Program-made: the position numbers and the translations under genes
Part shown: positions 1 to 11,805 of the stretch, piece by piece
How the letters are laid out: every line of letters begins with the position of its first letter
Numbering within the stretch: position 1 is the first letter of the stretch
Notes under the pieces: model-generated
Told to the model about the DNA's origin: nothing
Seen by the model: only the letters and a program-made list of their open reading frames with translations
Database searches by the model: none
NCBI GenBank assembly: GCA_025175895.1
Contig: CM046001.1
Coordinates: 48,173,719-48,237,718, forward strand
DNA length: 64,000 nucleotides
Direction: 5' to 3'
Origin: Wurfbainia villosa
Lineage: Eukaryota; Streptophyta; Magnoliopsida; Zingiberales; Zingiberaceae

Positions 1-1240
1 TCATGTCCTTCATCAAACACTACATTGATAGTCTCCTCGACTCTAAGGGTGTCATGGTTATATACTCTATAAGCTCTACTTGTAGTCGAGTATCCTAGAA
101 AGATTCCGATCGAGGTTTTGGATGTAAATTTCCCTAGGTAATCCTTAGTGTTTAGGATATGTACCTTACACCCAAATACCCTAAAGTACTTGATGTTAGG
201 TATTTTATCGTGATAAATCTCGTATGAGGTCTTAAGGTGCCTCTTTACCATAAGGATCCTATTTTGGACATAGCATGTCGTACCGCCCAAAACCTATCGG
301 GTAGGTTATACTCATTTAACATTGTCCTAGCAGCTTCTTGTAGGGTTCTATTTTTACGTTCTACTAGACCATTCTATTGTGGGGTTCTAGGACAAGAGAA
401 CTCATGCTGGTATCCATTTAGGTTACAGAATTTTGTATACCTGTGGTTCTCGAATTCACCACCATGATCAGTCCTAAGTCTTTTGATTTTAAGGTATTGT
501 TGATTTTCTATTAGTTTAAATAGGTTGATTAATTGATCTAGGGTATCACTTTTGTGCTTGATGAACCTAACCCATGTAAATCTAGAATAGTTGTCAATTA
601 TGACTAAGCAGAATTTACTCCCATTAAGTGACTTAGCTCCGTGTGAATCAAATAGATCCATGTGTAGGAGCTCAAGAACACTTTTGGTTCATTCTTGATT
701 AGTTAGTTGATGTTGTGTCCTAGATTGTTTACCTTGTTGACAAGCATTACATATTTTATTATCTAAGTTATTGAGGTTAGGCAGACCTCTGACTAAGTCA
801 CTCTGACTCATCTTGTGGATGAGTCTTGGGTGCGAGTGACCGAGTCGTCGGTGCCACAACCATGATTCCTCTTACCGTGTCATAAGACACTTGGTTGAGG
901 AGTTAGTTAAATTAGTAGTATAAATATTGTTATTTCTGGTTTCCTTAAGGATTGTTTTAGAAGTTTCATTTGTGTTAATTACGCATTCATTTTCTAGAAA
1001 TATGACCTTATAGTTATTATCACACAATTGGCTCACACTAAGTAAATTATATTGAAAATTTTCTACCAATAAGACATTTTGAATAATAAAGTTAGAGTTG
1101 AGCTCAATATCGCCTGATTCGATGATTTTGAGCTTGTCGTTGTTTTCAAAGGCTATCGATCCTTGTCGTTTGAATCGAAGCTTCGAAAACTTGAGTTGAT
1201 CCCCGGTCATGTGTCGGGAGTAACCACTGTCCAACATTCA
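1..1240 (-). pseudogene. Copia-1 pol fragment: protease, gag-pre-integrase and integrase
   Basis: Read on the minus strand from about 1240, this starts with a retropepsin-like site (LDSGYSRHMTG, catalytic DSG). It continues with a hydrophobic protease core (NLLSVSQL) and the gag-pre-integrase zinc region (HRRLGHSHPRLIH, later CNACQQGK), which fits the HHCC finger of integrase. The integrase core follows, with acidic residues in HMDLFDSHG, RTDHGGEF and NGLVERKNRTL, the expected D-D-E order. The piece from 237 to 1 holds the integrase C-terminal part ending near VVFDEGHE. In-frame stops occur near 872 and 374 and a frame change near 300, so it is not translatable. Enzymatically it would have processed Gag-Pol and inserted the cDNA. 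Confidence 0.85.
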
Positions 1241-1912
1241 TTGATCCTACACGCAAGGTAGTTGGATCGGATATTGGATTTTTTAAAGATTGGTTGAAAA
1301 TTATTAACCTAAATCATCTCACCCATGTCTACATGATCAAGCATGTTAACCCTATATGTTCTTGTGAGATGACTTCCAATTTTACTTGATTTAAATTTAA
1401 TGATTTGAACACTTGTCAACCTTGCATTAGATTCGGATTTGACCTTAGGCTCATCAAGTCACCTTTTCAAGATCATGACTTCCAGGTCGTGGCAAGGCAC
1501 AGAGGCCTTCTTTGATTGGAAAAATGACCACTTCCTTAGACAAAGCCATTTTCAAGAAAATAGAGACTTGACTTACCTAAGAACACTTCCTGGTCTAACT
1601 AGTCTAAAATACGGTGAGGTAGCTTCGCTAGTTCCGCTCGACCAAGTGCACCGAACTAGATACACCTTATCTAGCCTGAATACACAAGACTCCGCTTTCC
1701 TAGCGTACTATCATCTCGCCACATCCTGATACTATGTTACCAAGCATTGACGAGTTATAGTCCTATCTAACCATTCTAAAAAAAAATCAAAATAAATAAC
1801 TAACCTAAGCATGCAATTTCTAAGTTAAAACACAAACAAGTTTTGTACTGGCTCCCCATGGACCGTTGAATCGGTTCGGTCTTTCCACATAGTGGATTTG
1901 GTTCTTGGGAAC
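1241..1912 (-). other. Copia-1 gag-protease linker, degenerate
   Basis: This stretch lies between the coiled-coil end of gag and the protease. Short frames exist but none carries a domain I recognise. The equivalent part of Copia-2 (21371-22080) is similar in content and equally broken. Confidence 0.5.
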
Positions 1913-3456
1913 CTAGTACTGGTTCGACCCTATGTTTGAAATCAAAGCGGTCTTAGGGACCCATGCGTGAACACATTTTTTATGTCGACTTACAATCGAC
2001 ATATACGACTTGTTGGTCATATCTGAGCTAAACCCTAGTCCGACCTTGTTGTACACGGCCCTTTGCGATCCAAGTAAGAGGTCAAGTCCTTTGGATCCCA
2101 AAGTAAACCTTTCCAACGTGTTCCTAAGATCTTCGACTTGACTCTTCAAGAGTGAGTTCTCAACTTCGAGCTTTTCAACCCGAGTTGAGTCCTCCTCTCG
2201 AACTCGACTAGTCGAAGAGGTTAGGGAGACCTCGTGTTTGAGGAGTTTAACTTCCTCAACAAGGATCTCGACCTTGGACTCGGACTTAGCTAATTTCCTA
2301 GTTAAGAATTTAATTGCACTATAAAGCGTACTAATAAGGGATCGACTTACCTTGAGTGTATCTTTTGAACCGGATGCGTATCCATGGCTTGTCTTGAATA
2401 GCGCTTCGCAATCCGATTCGTCTTGAGTTTCAGATTTGTGTTCCGGTTCCGACTCCATCTCCGATTCAACCGGTTTAGCCATGAGGACGTGATCATTGTC
2501 TTCTTCCTCGGACGCTTCTTCCCACGTAGCGTTGAGTGCCTTTTTGTGTTTCAGTGCTTTGTTCTTAAGCTTCGGACATTCGGACTTGATGTGTCCAAAC
2601 CTGTTGCATTCGTAACACCTAATGTTAGAACTTTTAGGCTTACCTTCGTTGTGTCGAGTGACGGTTCACTTTCAGCCCTTGACTATCCTCCGAACTAGGT
2701 TGACTAGTTCGGCCTCCATTTCCGGGTCGACCTCCGAATCGGACTCATCTTCTTCCTCCTTTAGGGTGGCTTGCTCGAGGTTTTCTTCCTCGAACCTGCA
2801 AAAAGTGCTATACCCTTCTTGGGTTCCGAGTTAGACTGCTCATGAAGTTCGAAATCATAAAACAACTCATCTAATCTAAGTTTTGAAAGATCCTTGGAGA
2901 CCTTGTAGGCATCGACCATGGATGCCTACAAGGTAGTCCTAGGAAAAGAGTTTAGTACGTACCTAATAAGGTCGCAGTTTTCGACCTTTTGTCCGATCGC
3001 GTGTAGGTTATTGACGATATCTTGAACGCGAGCGTGAAGTTGCGTCACCGTCTCGTGTTCCTGCATTTTTAGATTATATAACTTATTGAATAGGAGATGG
3101 CGCTTACATACCTTGGCTTCATCAGTCGCTTCGTGTAGCTCCACTAGTTTTGTCCAAAGGTCCTTTGCGCTGATGAAGGAGCCGACGCAATTAAGATCCT
3201 CCTTGGACAAGCCACATTGGAGGATTTGAGTTGCCTTGGCGTCGGCTTCGACTTGTCTTTTTTTCGCATTGGTCCATTGGTCATAATCCATGGATTCACC
3301 CACTTCGTTAGTCAGAAGTGTGAATCCCGTTTGGATTATGATCCACATCTCGATTTGGGTTTTAAGAAAGCATTCCATCTGACCCTTCCAATAACGGAAG
3401 TCATCTCCATTGTAAAATAGAGGTCGGACGGTGCTAAAACCCACGAGATGGGCCAT
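1913..3456 (-). pseudogene. Copia-1 gag (UBN2-type capsid, zinc knuckle, coiled coil), broken
   Basis: The ATG at 3456 opens MAHLVGFSTV, followed by a UBN2/DUF4219-type Copia Gag core with FYNGDDFRYWKGQMECFL and the conserved RDLLFNKLYNLKM-like helix. A TAG at 2926 replaces the Trp seen in the Copia-2 copy (FPRTTLWASM), ending the first open stretch. Further on, around 2571-2616, lies a zinc knuckle (CYECNRFGHIKSEC, CX2CX4HX4C). The segment 2482-1913 is acidic and then forms a Leu/Lys/Glu-rich coiled coil ending with FTLGSKGLDLLLGSQR and NIGSNQY. Family role: the Gag coat of the virus-like particle, with the knuckle binding RNA. The frame changes between the parts make it a pseudogene. Confidence 0.85.
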
Positions 3457-3666
3457 TGAAACAAAAAATACAAGAGGATGAAGCGGAAGAAACCTAAACA
3501 CAAACGATGGAAATGTCCCAAGACTCGCGTCTTGGATTAGTAGTGCGGGAGAAGAAAAACTACATGAATGAAAAAGAAAGAAAAAAAATTCGAAATAAAT
3601 AGAAAATAAATAAAAAAATATCCGTAGAAAGCTAGATTGGTGGTTTCACCAAATCTTAGCACCCCC

Positions 3667-3679
3667 GGCTCTGATACCA
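3667..3679 (-). other. Copia-1 primer binding site
   Basis: On the plus strand this reads GGCTCTGATACCA, the reverse of TGGTATCAGAGCC, complementary to the 3' end of plant initiator tRNA-Met. It lies two bases inside the 5' LTR boundary at 3682, the standard spacing. Confidence 0.9.
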
Positions 3680-3934
3680 ATTGTTGGATCGAGCGGATCG
3701 CTAGAGGGGGGGGGTGAATAGCGATAAAACTTTTCGTACGAATTCGTTCGCAGCGGAAGATAAATGACAAATAAAAGAGACAAGTGATTTTTTACTTGGT
3801 TCATAGCCTTCGGCTACTACTCCAAGGCCGTAGTGGTCATTGACCATGCACGGAGGGCAAAATACTAAACGAACTCCTCCTCGTTGGAGGTAGGTGTTGA
3901 TCGAATACAAGAATTCACAAAAGCTTGAGGTAGA

Positions 3935-5461
3935 TGTAGGGTCGTGGTTAGCTGGCTAGAGGGGGTGAATAGCCCTCAATCGTCGTATGGTGGAATACGA
4001 TTGTTCTCGTTGCGTGCTCGTCTACAATTTGTCGTTAGGGCAGCGGAAACAATAATAATACTAACAACAATACAAGCATACACAAACACACATGATATAC
4101 GTGGTTCGGAACCGAATGGTTCCTACTCCACGGGCGAGCTCACCGAGCTCTAGTTATGCGCACGACACTAACTAAACTCCTTCTCGACTACACGTCAGAG
4201 GTGGAGAAACCTCTCACAAGCTATTACAACAGTAATACTACAAGAAATACAAAGACACTAAGAAATACAAGTAAAGAACGCTTTACAACTCTTTGCTTTG
4301 AACCCTTGCTTGTTGCTTGCTTTGGATGGCTCTTGAAGGACTGGAATGCAGCAGCAATTCCCCTCCAATAGCTTCCTTAAAGTCTTGGCGAAATCATCCC
4401 ACTTGAGCTCCATTTATAATCTGCATCAAGTTATTTTCGCACCCAGTAGTCGACTGCCAAAAGGCCCAAGTCGACTGCCCCTGTAGCCGTTGTCTCACAA
4501 CAGCCAGATCCACGTTGGATAAGTTCCAACGGATCACCTACCAGTCGACTGATGATGCCCATCAGTCGATTGGTGACCTAGTAGTTGGATCGCCTATCGG
4601 CTCACGGAGTGTTCATACTGCGACATTCCCATCGATCAGCCATCCTCGGCGTCGACATCGATCATCAACGATCCATGGCAGTCGACTGCCAAGCACAAAA
4701 CCTGCAGTCTCACACCAGTCGAACCCTAGTCGACTTGGAGCAGTCGACTGGCACCTATGTCAGTCAACTGATGTCGGGTAAAACCTCAAACACAAGGTTG
4801 TTTGAGCATCTGACACTCAGTCTTAGCCACTTGGACAAGTCCACCTCATCCCTCATGGAGTTCCCCACCGAATCTCTCTTCCCTCAGCCTACGTGCCTCG
4901 GATGCGCCAAGCGAACGGCTTCGCAATGCCATCATTCGCGTCTTATGCCCTCGAAGTATGCTTCCCTTTGGCCTCACTCCATTCGCTCCTCGTCCGGCGG
5001 TCCCTCGGATGCACCAAGCGTATGGCTTCGCAATGTCATCCTTCACCGACTCAAGGACCCCGAGCCTAGTGAACTTACCAAGTCCTCAAGACTTCCCACA
5101 TGCACCAAGCGCACAACTTTGTAATGCATTCCTCACCAAGCACCAAGTGCACGACTTCGTAATGCATTCCTCACCAAGCACCAAGCGCACGACTTCGCAA
5201 TGCTTTGGACTTTTCAACACCAAGCTCCATGCTTGGATTTTCCATGCCAACTCCATGTTGGACTTTCCCACACCAAGCCCCATGCTTGGATTTTCCATGC
5301 CAACTCCATGTTGGACTTTCCCACACCAAGCCCCATGCTTGGATTTTTCATGCCAACTCCATGTTGGACTTTCCTATGACAATCCCATGTTATAAGTTTT
5401 GTCTATCATCAAAATATTGCTCAAGTTAAACTTGAGTCAACCTGAGCCGATTGCACCAACA
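3935..5461 (-). repeat. TRG-B 3' LTR
   Basis: This LTR of 1,527 bp starts TGTAGGGTCG and ends GCACCAACA on the plus strand. The U5 motif CTAGAGGGGGTGAATAGC is at about 3956. A TATA-like CATTTATAAT (reverse ATTATAAATG) sits at 4411-4420. Around 4540-4770 are several CAGTCGACTG-type palindromes, and at 5220-5383 three copies of a 53-bp repeat. Several long frames on both strands here have biased, repeat-driven composition and are not genes. Confidence 0.85.
5220..5383. repeat. 53-bp tandem repeat, about three copies, in the TRG-B 3' LTR
   Basis: CCATGCTTGG recurs at 5227, 5280 and 5333, giving an exact 53-bp period. Each unit holds two short inverted repeats, CCAAGC..GCTTGG and CCAACTCCATGTTGG, so each could form two hairpins. 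The other LTR of the same element has about two units (9319-9422). Confidence 0.9.
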
Positions 5462-5477
5462 ATCTCCCCCTTTTTGA
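5462..5477 (-). other. TRG-B polypurine tract
   Basis: Directly inside the 3' LTR the plus strand reads ATCTCCCCCTTTTTGA, which is a purine run in the element's sense. This is the usual plus-strand primer position. Further CTCCCCC blocks lie at 5582, 5768 and 5786. Confidence 0.85.
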
Positions 5478-7082
5478 TGATTGACAAAACTACCAGCTCA
5501 AGTATACCAATTCTCCCATATTGGCAATTCTGACATCCCAATGAAAATTCCAACGAACCCTAATTGGTAACTTGGTAACTTCTCCCCCTTTTTGACATTG
5601 CATAAAAAAGATCCTCCCCAAGGGTATGAATGTCTCATATCCCAATGAGATCTTACAATCTCTCTCTTGGAGGAAACATATGCCTACAATCTTTCTAGTG
5701 ATCCCATATCACTAAAGAGAGGCAACCCAATTTTCCTCCCATGAGGAAATATACATCCATCTTCTCATGATGGATACCTCCCCCTAGAGGCTTGCTCCCC
5801 CTTGACCATTGCACCAACAATGTCCTTGGAGAGTCCCTAAGCCAATAGGAACATTAACCAAATCAAAATTAAGGCAAAGTTCAACAATGAACTCTCATCC
5901 ACCTTAAAATTGATACTCTCTCTAAACACTTCTCCTAATCCATATCCAATGGATTTCCACCCTTTCTAATGCTCTCCCAAGCATGTCCTAGGGTTAGGAG
6001 TGGTAAGGGGACCAAAACATAGCTGAACATAGGCCTAACCATCAAGGTTTACCCGAAATTAGCTTGGGCAGTTGACTGAATTCAGAAACCAGTCGGTTGC
6101 CACCCTCATCAATCGACTGGCCTCCCTGGCAGTCGATTGATAACTGCATTTGCAGTTTTTCTGAATTTCAGAAATGACTTTCCGAAATTCGTAAGTAAAT
6201 ATACATAAGTTTAAAAATCTTGAAATTTAGTATGTATATTACTTATCACAATCAGTATGGGTGAAAATATTGAAAAACTATTTTACCCACTAAAATAGGA
6301 GATTGATACAAAGTTCAAAAGTTGAGAAAAGCTTTAATAAAGAGCCCTCTTTGTATCATCCCATTCAATGGTGACAACCATCAAAAGATAGGCTTCACCA
6401 AGGGTTTTCAAAATGTTTTCAACATGTTTTCAAAACTTTTAAATCATTTTTCCTAAACATCTTACTTGTATCTAAATGTGCAAAACACATTCAAGTCAAA
6501 TATTTTAGTGAGATGTGGTTTTTTGTTCTTTAATGGTCTCATGCATATTCTAAGGCAACTCTATTTGATTCCCTTATGCATGAGACTTCAAATCATGTCA
6601 TTGTCCTTAATTCCATTTTATTTTATGCATGATGATGATTATTACATAGATATGATATAAATGAAAGCATATGCCAAAATCATGATGTCATGGCATGTGA
6701 ATGAAAACTAGGCATACATGACATATAAAACTAAGTCTAAACATGATCATGACATTTTTAGAGATAAAATTGAAAATGATATCATGACATGGCAAGGCAA
6801 ATAAATCATGACAAATAAAAGTATACTAAGGTATGGAATACCTAAGTGTTAAATCCACATTGCCATTTCTAGGATTAATTCCATTTTACCTTAAAGCCAT
6901 TTATCTCCCAAGTGTGCCACAAACCCAAAATGGCACGCCAATACCGCTAAGACTTAATTGTGCCAATTTAATCATTTTTTAACTTCTCAAAGCATATTGG
7001 CATATCCTAATGTGTCAACTCACCATGGCTAGGTTAACTACCCATCCACTTAGGGTTGACACACCCTAACCCATCTAATGTG
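5478..7082 (-). other. TRG-B untranslated region between gag and polypurine tract
   Basis: This is about 1.6 kb of AT-rich DNA with no credible reading frame. It corresponds in position to the long non-coding stretches of TRG-A (28897-30237) and TRG-H (56031-57181). CTCCCCC blocks near 5582-5790 look like decayed polypurine tracts. The word ATTGCACCAACAATG near 5810 resembles the LTR end. Confidence 0.6.
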
Positions 7083-8067
7083 AATCGATCACGCTTCTAG
7101 GAATCTAATACCTATTGGAGCTCCTTGGGTTAACAAGGTATTCACTAGGGATAACTTCCCTAGATACCTTCCTAATGACCCTTTTAGGCCTTGAAGCCAT
7201 AGTCTTTTGGGTCTTAGCTAAGTCAACTCTAGGGGCAACTCCACCTTTGACCTTCTTAGTGACTTTCTTGGTTTTCCTTAAATCCTTAGCCACTAAGCAA
7301 AAACAATGGCTAGTCTTAGGGATAGCTTCCCTATTAGCCTTGGTTTTCCTAGACCTAGATGTCGTCCCATAATTAAATGGAACATTATGATAGGACATAG
7401 GTTTGTGACCCAAACCCTTCTTGCCCTTAGACCGTTCTTGAACCCTAGGTCTTGACTTTTGGACATTTGACCCTTGAATAGAATTTTCTATAATTTTAAG
7501 GGTCTTTTCCATTCTCTCAAGTCTTGACCTCAAGACTTAGTTTTCTAACTCCAATTTCCTCAATTTTGAATTTTCATTAGGTTTTTGGAAAGGCCTCTTG
7601 TTCTTAGGCATGTGCCTAGACTTTTTGGGATTAATACCCAAATTTTCTTCTATTCTCCTAATGCACTCCTTTGGTAAAATATTTCTAGAATTATGAGTCC
7701 TAGGTTTGTCCTTAGATATATGAGCATGTTTGGCACCTAAATAATAAACCTTATTATTTCTACTAGCATGCTCTTCATTAATAATTGCAAGAGAAATAAA
7801 ATAGTTTTTAGCATGCTTTTTAACTTTGGGAATTGAAGGTGCATTAATTAAATTTCCCTTAGGGTTAGCTTGGGAAGCTCCCCCTACATGGGATACACCT
7901 TCTTGCCCTTTCTTCCTCCCCCTAGGGCATTGACTTCAGTAGTGCCCCTTTTGATTACATTTAAAGCACACAATGTGCTCTTTGCTTCTAGTTGTGGGGA
8001 CTCCGGCATCCTTTGACTTTGGGTTGACTTTTGATGCTGGTATTTTCTTCTTAGCCTATTTTCTTCT
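7083..8067 (-). pseudogene. TRG-B gag, C-terminal half
   Basis: Minus-strand reading from about 8067 begins shortly before an intact-looking zinc knuckle (CFKCNQKGHY, with a stop just after it). It passes through a basic linker and a coiled coil (LRSRLERMEKTLKIIENS), then a Lys/Arg-rich tail with SKGKKGLGHKPMSYHNVPFN and the terminal signature PSEYLVNPRSSNRYW. The same order occurs in TRG-C. The N-terminal UBN2 domain is absent because of the deletion at 8067. There are stops near 7540 and within the knuckle. It would have encoded the RNA-binding and assembly part of a Copia Gag. Confidence 0.75.
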
Positions 8068-9507
8068 TGTAGAGTCGCAGTTGACCGGCTAGAGGGGGGT
8101 GAATAGCCCTCAATCATCGTACGATGGAATACGATCGTTCTCGTTGCGTGCTCATCTACAATTTGTCGTTAGCGCAGCGGAAACAATAGAAACAATAATA
8201 ATACTAACAACAATACAAGCATATGAAAATACACACGATATACGTGGTTCGGAACCGAATGGTTCCTACTCCATGGGCAAGCTAACCGAGCTCTAGTTAT
8301 TCGCACGTCACTAACTAAACTCCTTCTCGACTATACGTCGGAGGTGGAGAAATCTCTCACAAGCTATTACAACAGTAATACTACAAGAAATACAAAGACA
8401 CTAAGAAATACAAGTAAAGAATGCTTTACAACTCTTTGCTTTGAACCCTTGCTTGTTGCTTGCTTTGGATGGCTCTTGAAGGACCGAAATGCAGCAGCAA
8501 TTCTCCTTCAATAGGTTCCTTAAAGTCTTGGCAAAATCCTCCCACTTGAGCTCCATTTATAATCTGCATCAAGCTATTTTTGCACCCAGCAGTCGACTGC
8601 CAAAAGGCCCTAGTTGACTGCCCCTGTAGCCATTGTCTTACAACGGCCAGATCCACGTTGGATAAGTTCCAACGGATCATCTACCAGTGGACTGATGATG
8701 CCCATCACGATCGGGTGACCTAATGTCAGCGCCGATCGGCTATGGAGCATTACGTACGCGTGACATTCCCATCGATCGGGCATCCCTCGGCGATCGGCCC
8801 TATCGACATCGGCCATTGCCGATCCATGACGATCGGCCGCCAAGCACAAACTTGCGATCTCACACGGTGAACCCTAGTCGACTTGGGCGATCGGCACCGA
8901 TCAAGCGATGTCGGGTAAAATCTCAAACACAAGGTTGTTTGAGCATCTGACACTCAGTCTTAGCCACTTGGCCAAGTCCACCTCATCCCTTATGGGGTTT
9001 CCCACCGAAGCTCTCTTCCCTTGGCCTATGTCCCTCGGATGCGCCAAGCGCACGGCTTCGCAACGCCATCCTTCACGTCTTATGCTTTCGAAGTATGCTT
9101 CCCTTTGGCCTCACTCCATTCGCTCCCCGTCTGGCGGTCCCTCGGATGCACCAAGTGCACGACTTCACAATGTCATCCTTCACCGACTCAAGGACCCTGA
9201 GCCTAGTGAACTTACCAAGTCCTCAAGACTTCCCACATGCACCAAGTAGATGACTTCACATTGAATTCCTCACCAAGCACCAAGTGCACGAATTCGCAAT
9301 GCTTTGGACTTTTCAAGACCAAGCTCCATGCTTGGATTTTCCATGCCAACTCCATGTTGGACTTTCCCACACCAAGCCCCATGCTTGGATTTTCCATGCC
9401 AACTCCATGTTGGACTTTCCTATGACAATCCCATGTCATAAGTTTTGTCTATCATAAAAATACTGCTCGAGTCAAACTCGAGTCAACCTGGGCCGATTGT
9501 GCCAATA
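8068..9507 (-). repeat. TRG-B 5' LTR
   Basis: This 1,440-bp partner of 3935-5461 starts TGTAGAGTCG and ends GTGCCAATA. Its outer terminus is therefore TA, where the inner copy has CA. A TATA-like element is at about 8554-8562. Between 8690 and 8915 the palindromes seen in the other LTR are replaced by CGATCGG-like words. Confidence 0.85.
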
Positions 9508-10345
9508 GTATAGGGACACTCCCCCTCTCCTCATTACGATAAAAACTCCGAGACAATATATGAAAAGAAATAAACTGAATTGAAACTTATACCGACGAAA
9601 AATATAAACACTTAAACATAGAGCGTTGGAGAAGTAGCACTTCGTTGTCGGAGAGTTGCAATGTTGCGGAGGCTTTTGAGAACTTAGAATTGAAAACCCT
9701 AGGAGAGGCCCTCCTTTTATAGCCTTTGAGCCCCTTCTCGAGAGGAACTTCAGCCAATGAGATTTGAGCACCAATACCCTTGAAATGAGGTGATAAGCCT
9801 TGACTCCTCGAAGTTGATCCTTGACCATCAGTCAACTGATGGCCATCATCACGATCGATGGCAAGACGTACCGAATGTCGACCGCAGTAGTTGATCGATG
9901 GATGCAGCTTGAGTCCTCCAGAGTTGGCGCTGATGATGCTAGCTATAAGTCAAAGTTAGCTTAACAAAAATATTATTTTGACGGCCTCTGACCGTCCGAT
10001 CTTGACCTAGACCATCCATGGGATGTCTTTGGTCGGATCTACGCTTAAGACCATCCCCGTAATGAGGATACAACCTCACTTACGCTTACACACATGAGCT
10101 TACCTCGATACCTACTGTGTCGCTTTCGCTTCCGGCCTTCCACTCGATTCCTTCGGCTTCCTCCGAAATCACTTGAGTGTCGCCCGACCACCGTGGCTTC
10201 CTCCGGGTGTTGCTAGCCTTCAGCTCCAACGTTGGCACTTTTTTGCACACTCGATTTAGCTCGTGAGATAACAATATGAGCTTAACTTTGTATCATTTGC
10301 TATAATCAAAACTCAGGTTCGACTTAGGTGCCTACTGCACCAACA

Positions 10346-11747
10346 CTCCTTTGACCTTCTTAGTGGCTTTCTTGGTTTTTCTTAAGTCCTTAGCCACCAA
10401 ACACACACCATGGCTAGTCTTAGGGATACCTTTCCTATTAGCCTTGGTTTTCCTAGAACTAGAAATTGTTCCATAATTAAATGGGACATTATGGTAGGAC
10501 ATAGGTTTGTGACCCAAACCTTTCTTCCCCTTGGACATTTCTTGTTTCCTAGGCCTTGAATTTTGATCCCTAGACCCCTTAAATGAATTTGTAATAATTG
10601 CTAGGGTCTTCTCAAGTTTCTCAAGCCTTGACCTCAAGGCTTGGTTTTCCACCTCCAACCTTTCCAATTTTAATTTTTCATTAAACCTTTGGGAGTTGGT
10701 TTTCTTCTTAGGCATATGCCTAGATTTCTTGGGGTTAATGTTCAAATTTTCTTCTATTCTTCTTATAGACTCCCTAGGTAAGATTGGTCTAGAGTTATGA
10801 TGTCTAGGTTTGTCCTTAGGTAAACTAACATGCTTGGCACCTAAACAAACATATTTATTCCTACTAGCATGCTTTTCATTGATAATAGCAAGAGAACTAA
10901 AATAATTTTTAGCATGCTTGTTACCTTTAGAAATTGAAAGTGCATTAAATTTTACCTTAGGGTTAGCTTTGGAAGCTCCCCCTACATGAGATGCCACTTC
11001 TTGGCCTTTCTTCCTCCCCTTAGGACATTGACTCCTATAATGTCCCCTTTGGTTGCATTTGAAGCCCACAATGTGCTCCTTGCTTCTAATTGTGGGGACT
11101 CCGGCATTTTTGGCTTTTGGTGCCGATTGAGCTTTCTTCATCTTCTTGGGACACTTACTTTTATAGTGCCTTTGTTCCCTACCCTCAAAGCATGTTATAT
11201 GATTTTTATTTATAATCATAATACTTGAGTTACCTAGTGAATTTTCGCTTCTCCCGGATGTTGAAGCTTCTTCTTGAACTTGTTTCAGGATGGAAGGCCT
11301 CTCCTCCCCCTCAATGCTAGAGGTGGAGGTCTCCACCAAATCATCAACATCATCGAAGGTGGATGACAATTCCTCAACATCCTCGGATCCAGATGTTGAT
11401 GGACATTCTTCCTCTTCATGGACCAATGTGGGCTCTTCATGAAATTTGATCACCTTGTCCCATAGGTCCTTTGCATCCCTATATTCACCTAATCTAGACC
11501 AAATATGGTTAGGAATCAAATCACTAAGCAATTTGATTACCTTGAGATTTGTCTTGAAATCCTTCATTTGGTCTTTGGTCCACCTTGACTTCTCAATTTG
11601 CCTATTTTTTTCATCCCTAGGCATTTTGAAACCATTTTCTAGAATTAACATAATATCAAAATCGGTTTCTAGATATACCTCCATCTTTCTTTTCCACCAT
11701 TGAAAATCTCCTTCGAATTTTGGTGGTTGGAGGTTGTAGCCGGCCAT
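10346..11747 (-). pseudogene. TRG-C gag, long open frame truncated by Copia-1
   Basis: The start at 11747 (MAGYNLQPPKFEGDF) matches TRG-A and TRG-H (IHPPKFEGEFAWWK). It is open for 467 codons until the Copia-1 LTR; upstream codons belong to the LTR and leader. Order: UBN2-like capsid region (KRKMEVYLETDFDIMLILENGF), an acidic Ser/Glu-rich stretch, two zinc knuckles, a coiled coil (KLKLERLEVENQALRSRLEKLEKTL) and a basic tail. Both knuckles are damaged: CFEGREQRHYKSKC lacks the second Cys, and GFKCNQRGHYRSQC has Gly for the first. TRG-B keeps Cys at the latter site. RNA binding would be impaired even though the frame is open. Confidence 0.8.
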
Positions 11748-11790
11748 CTTGTCATGCTTGTGTTGGCGGTTAGTCCTCGACAGGCTCCTT

Positions 11791-11803
11791 GGCTCTGATA
11801 CCA
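11791..11803 (-). other. TRG-C primer binding site
   Basis: GGCTCTGATACCA on the plus strand is a perfect 13-base match to the reverse of TGGTATCAGAGCC, two bases from the LTR start at 11806. Confidence 0.9.
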
Positions 11804-11805
11804 CT

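Larger units (their letters stand above)
3935..9507 (-). mobile_element. TRG-B: gag-only LTR retrotransposon, internally deleted
   Basis: It carries LTRs at 3935-5461 and 8068-9507 around a 2.6-kb interior holding only the C-terminal half of a Copia-type gag. The flanking 5-mers are GTAGA (3930-3934) and GTATA (9508-9512), a duplication with one mismatch. No protease, integrase or reverse transcriptase sequence is present. Next to the 5' LTR the expected primer site and N-terminal gag are missing: coding sequence ends abruptly at about 8067, which points to an internal deletion. It resembles terminal-repeat elements with a GAG domain (TR-GAG) and would have been mobilised in trans. Confidence 0.85.
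1..10345 (-). mobile_element. Copia-1: Ty1/copia LTR retrotransposon, 3' part beyond the left edge
   Basis: A minus-strand Copia element enters from the left edge. In its own sense it shows the 5' LTR (10345 to 3682, split by TRG-B), a primer site, gag, protease and integrase. Reverse transcriptase and the 3' LTR lie outside the window. The outer LTR end reads ACCAACA and is followed directly by the gag of TRG-C, so Copia-1 inserted into TRG-C. The left target duplication cannot be seen. The LTR without the insertion is about 1,086 bp, close to the solo LTRs S2 and S3, which appear to be the same family. By its gag and integrase style it resembles SIRE/Maximus-like Copia, but the lineage is inferred. 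Confidence 0.85.
3682..10345 (-). repeat. Copia-1 5' LTR, interrupted by TRG-B
   Basis: On the plus strand the LTR begins TGTTGGATCG and ends CACCAACA. It contains the near-universal motif CTAGAGGGGGGGGTGAATAGC close to its start. TRG-B occupies 3935-9507, with the LTR's own sequence (GAGGTAGA | GGGACACT) rejoining across the insertion. The promoter is probably near 9713-9722, where CCTTTTATAG is the reverse of CTATAAAAGG. Part of the region at 9825-9905 shows CGATCG-like blocks where related LTRs have CAGTCGACTG. Confidence 0.85.

Noticed and set aside
4585..5124. 179-codon plus-strand frame in the TRG-B LTR, and similar frames at 8908-9249, 12699-13010 and 52815-53169
   Set aside because: They lie wholly in LTR DNA, owe their length to tandem repeats and palindromes, have no domain, and overlap equally long frames on the other strand.
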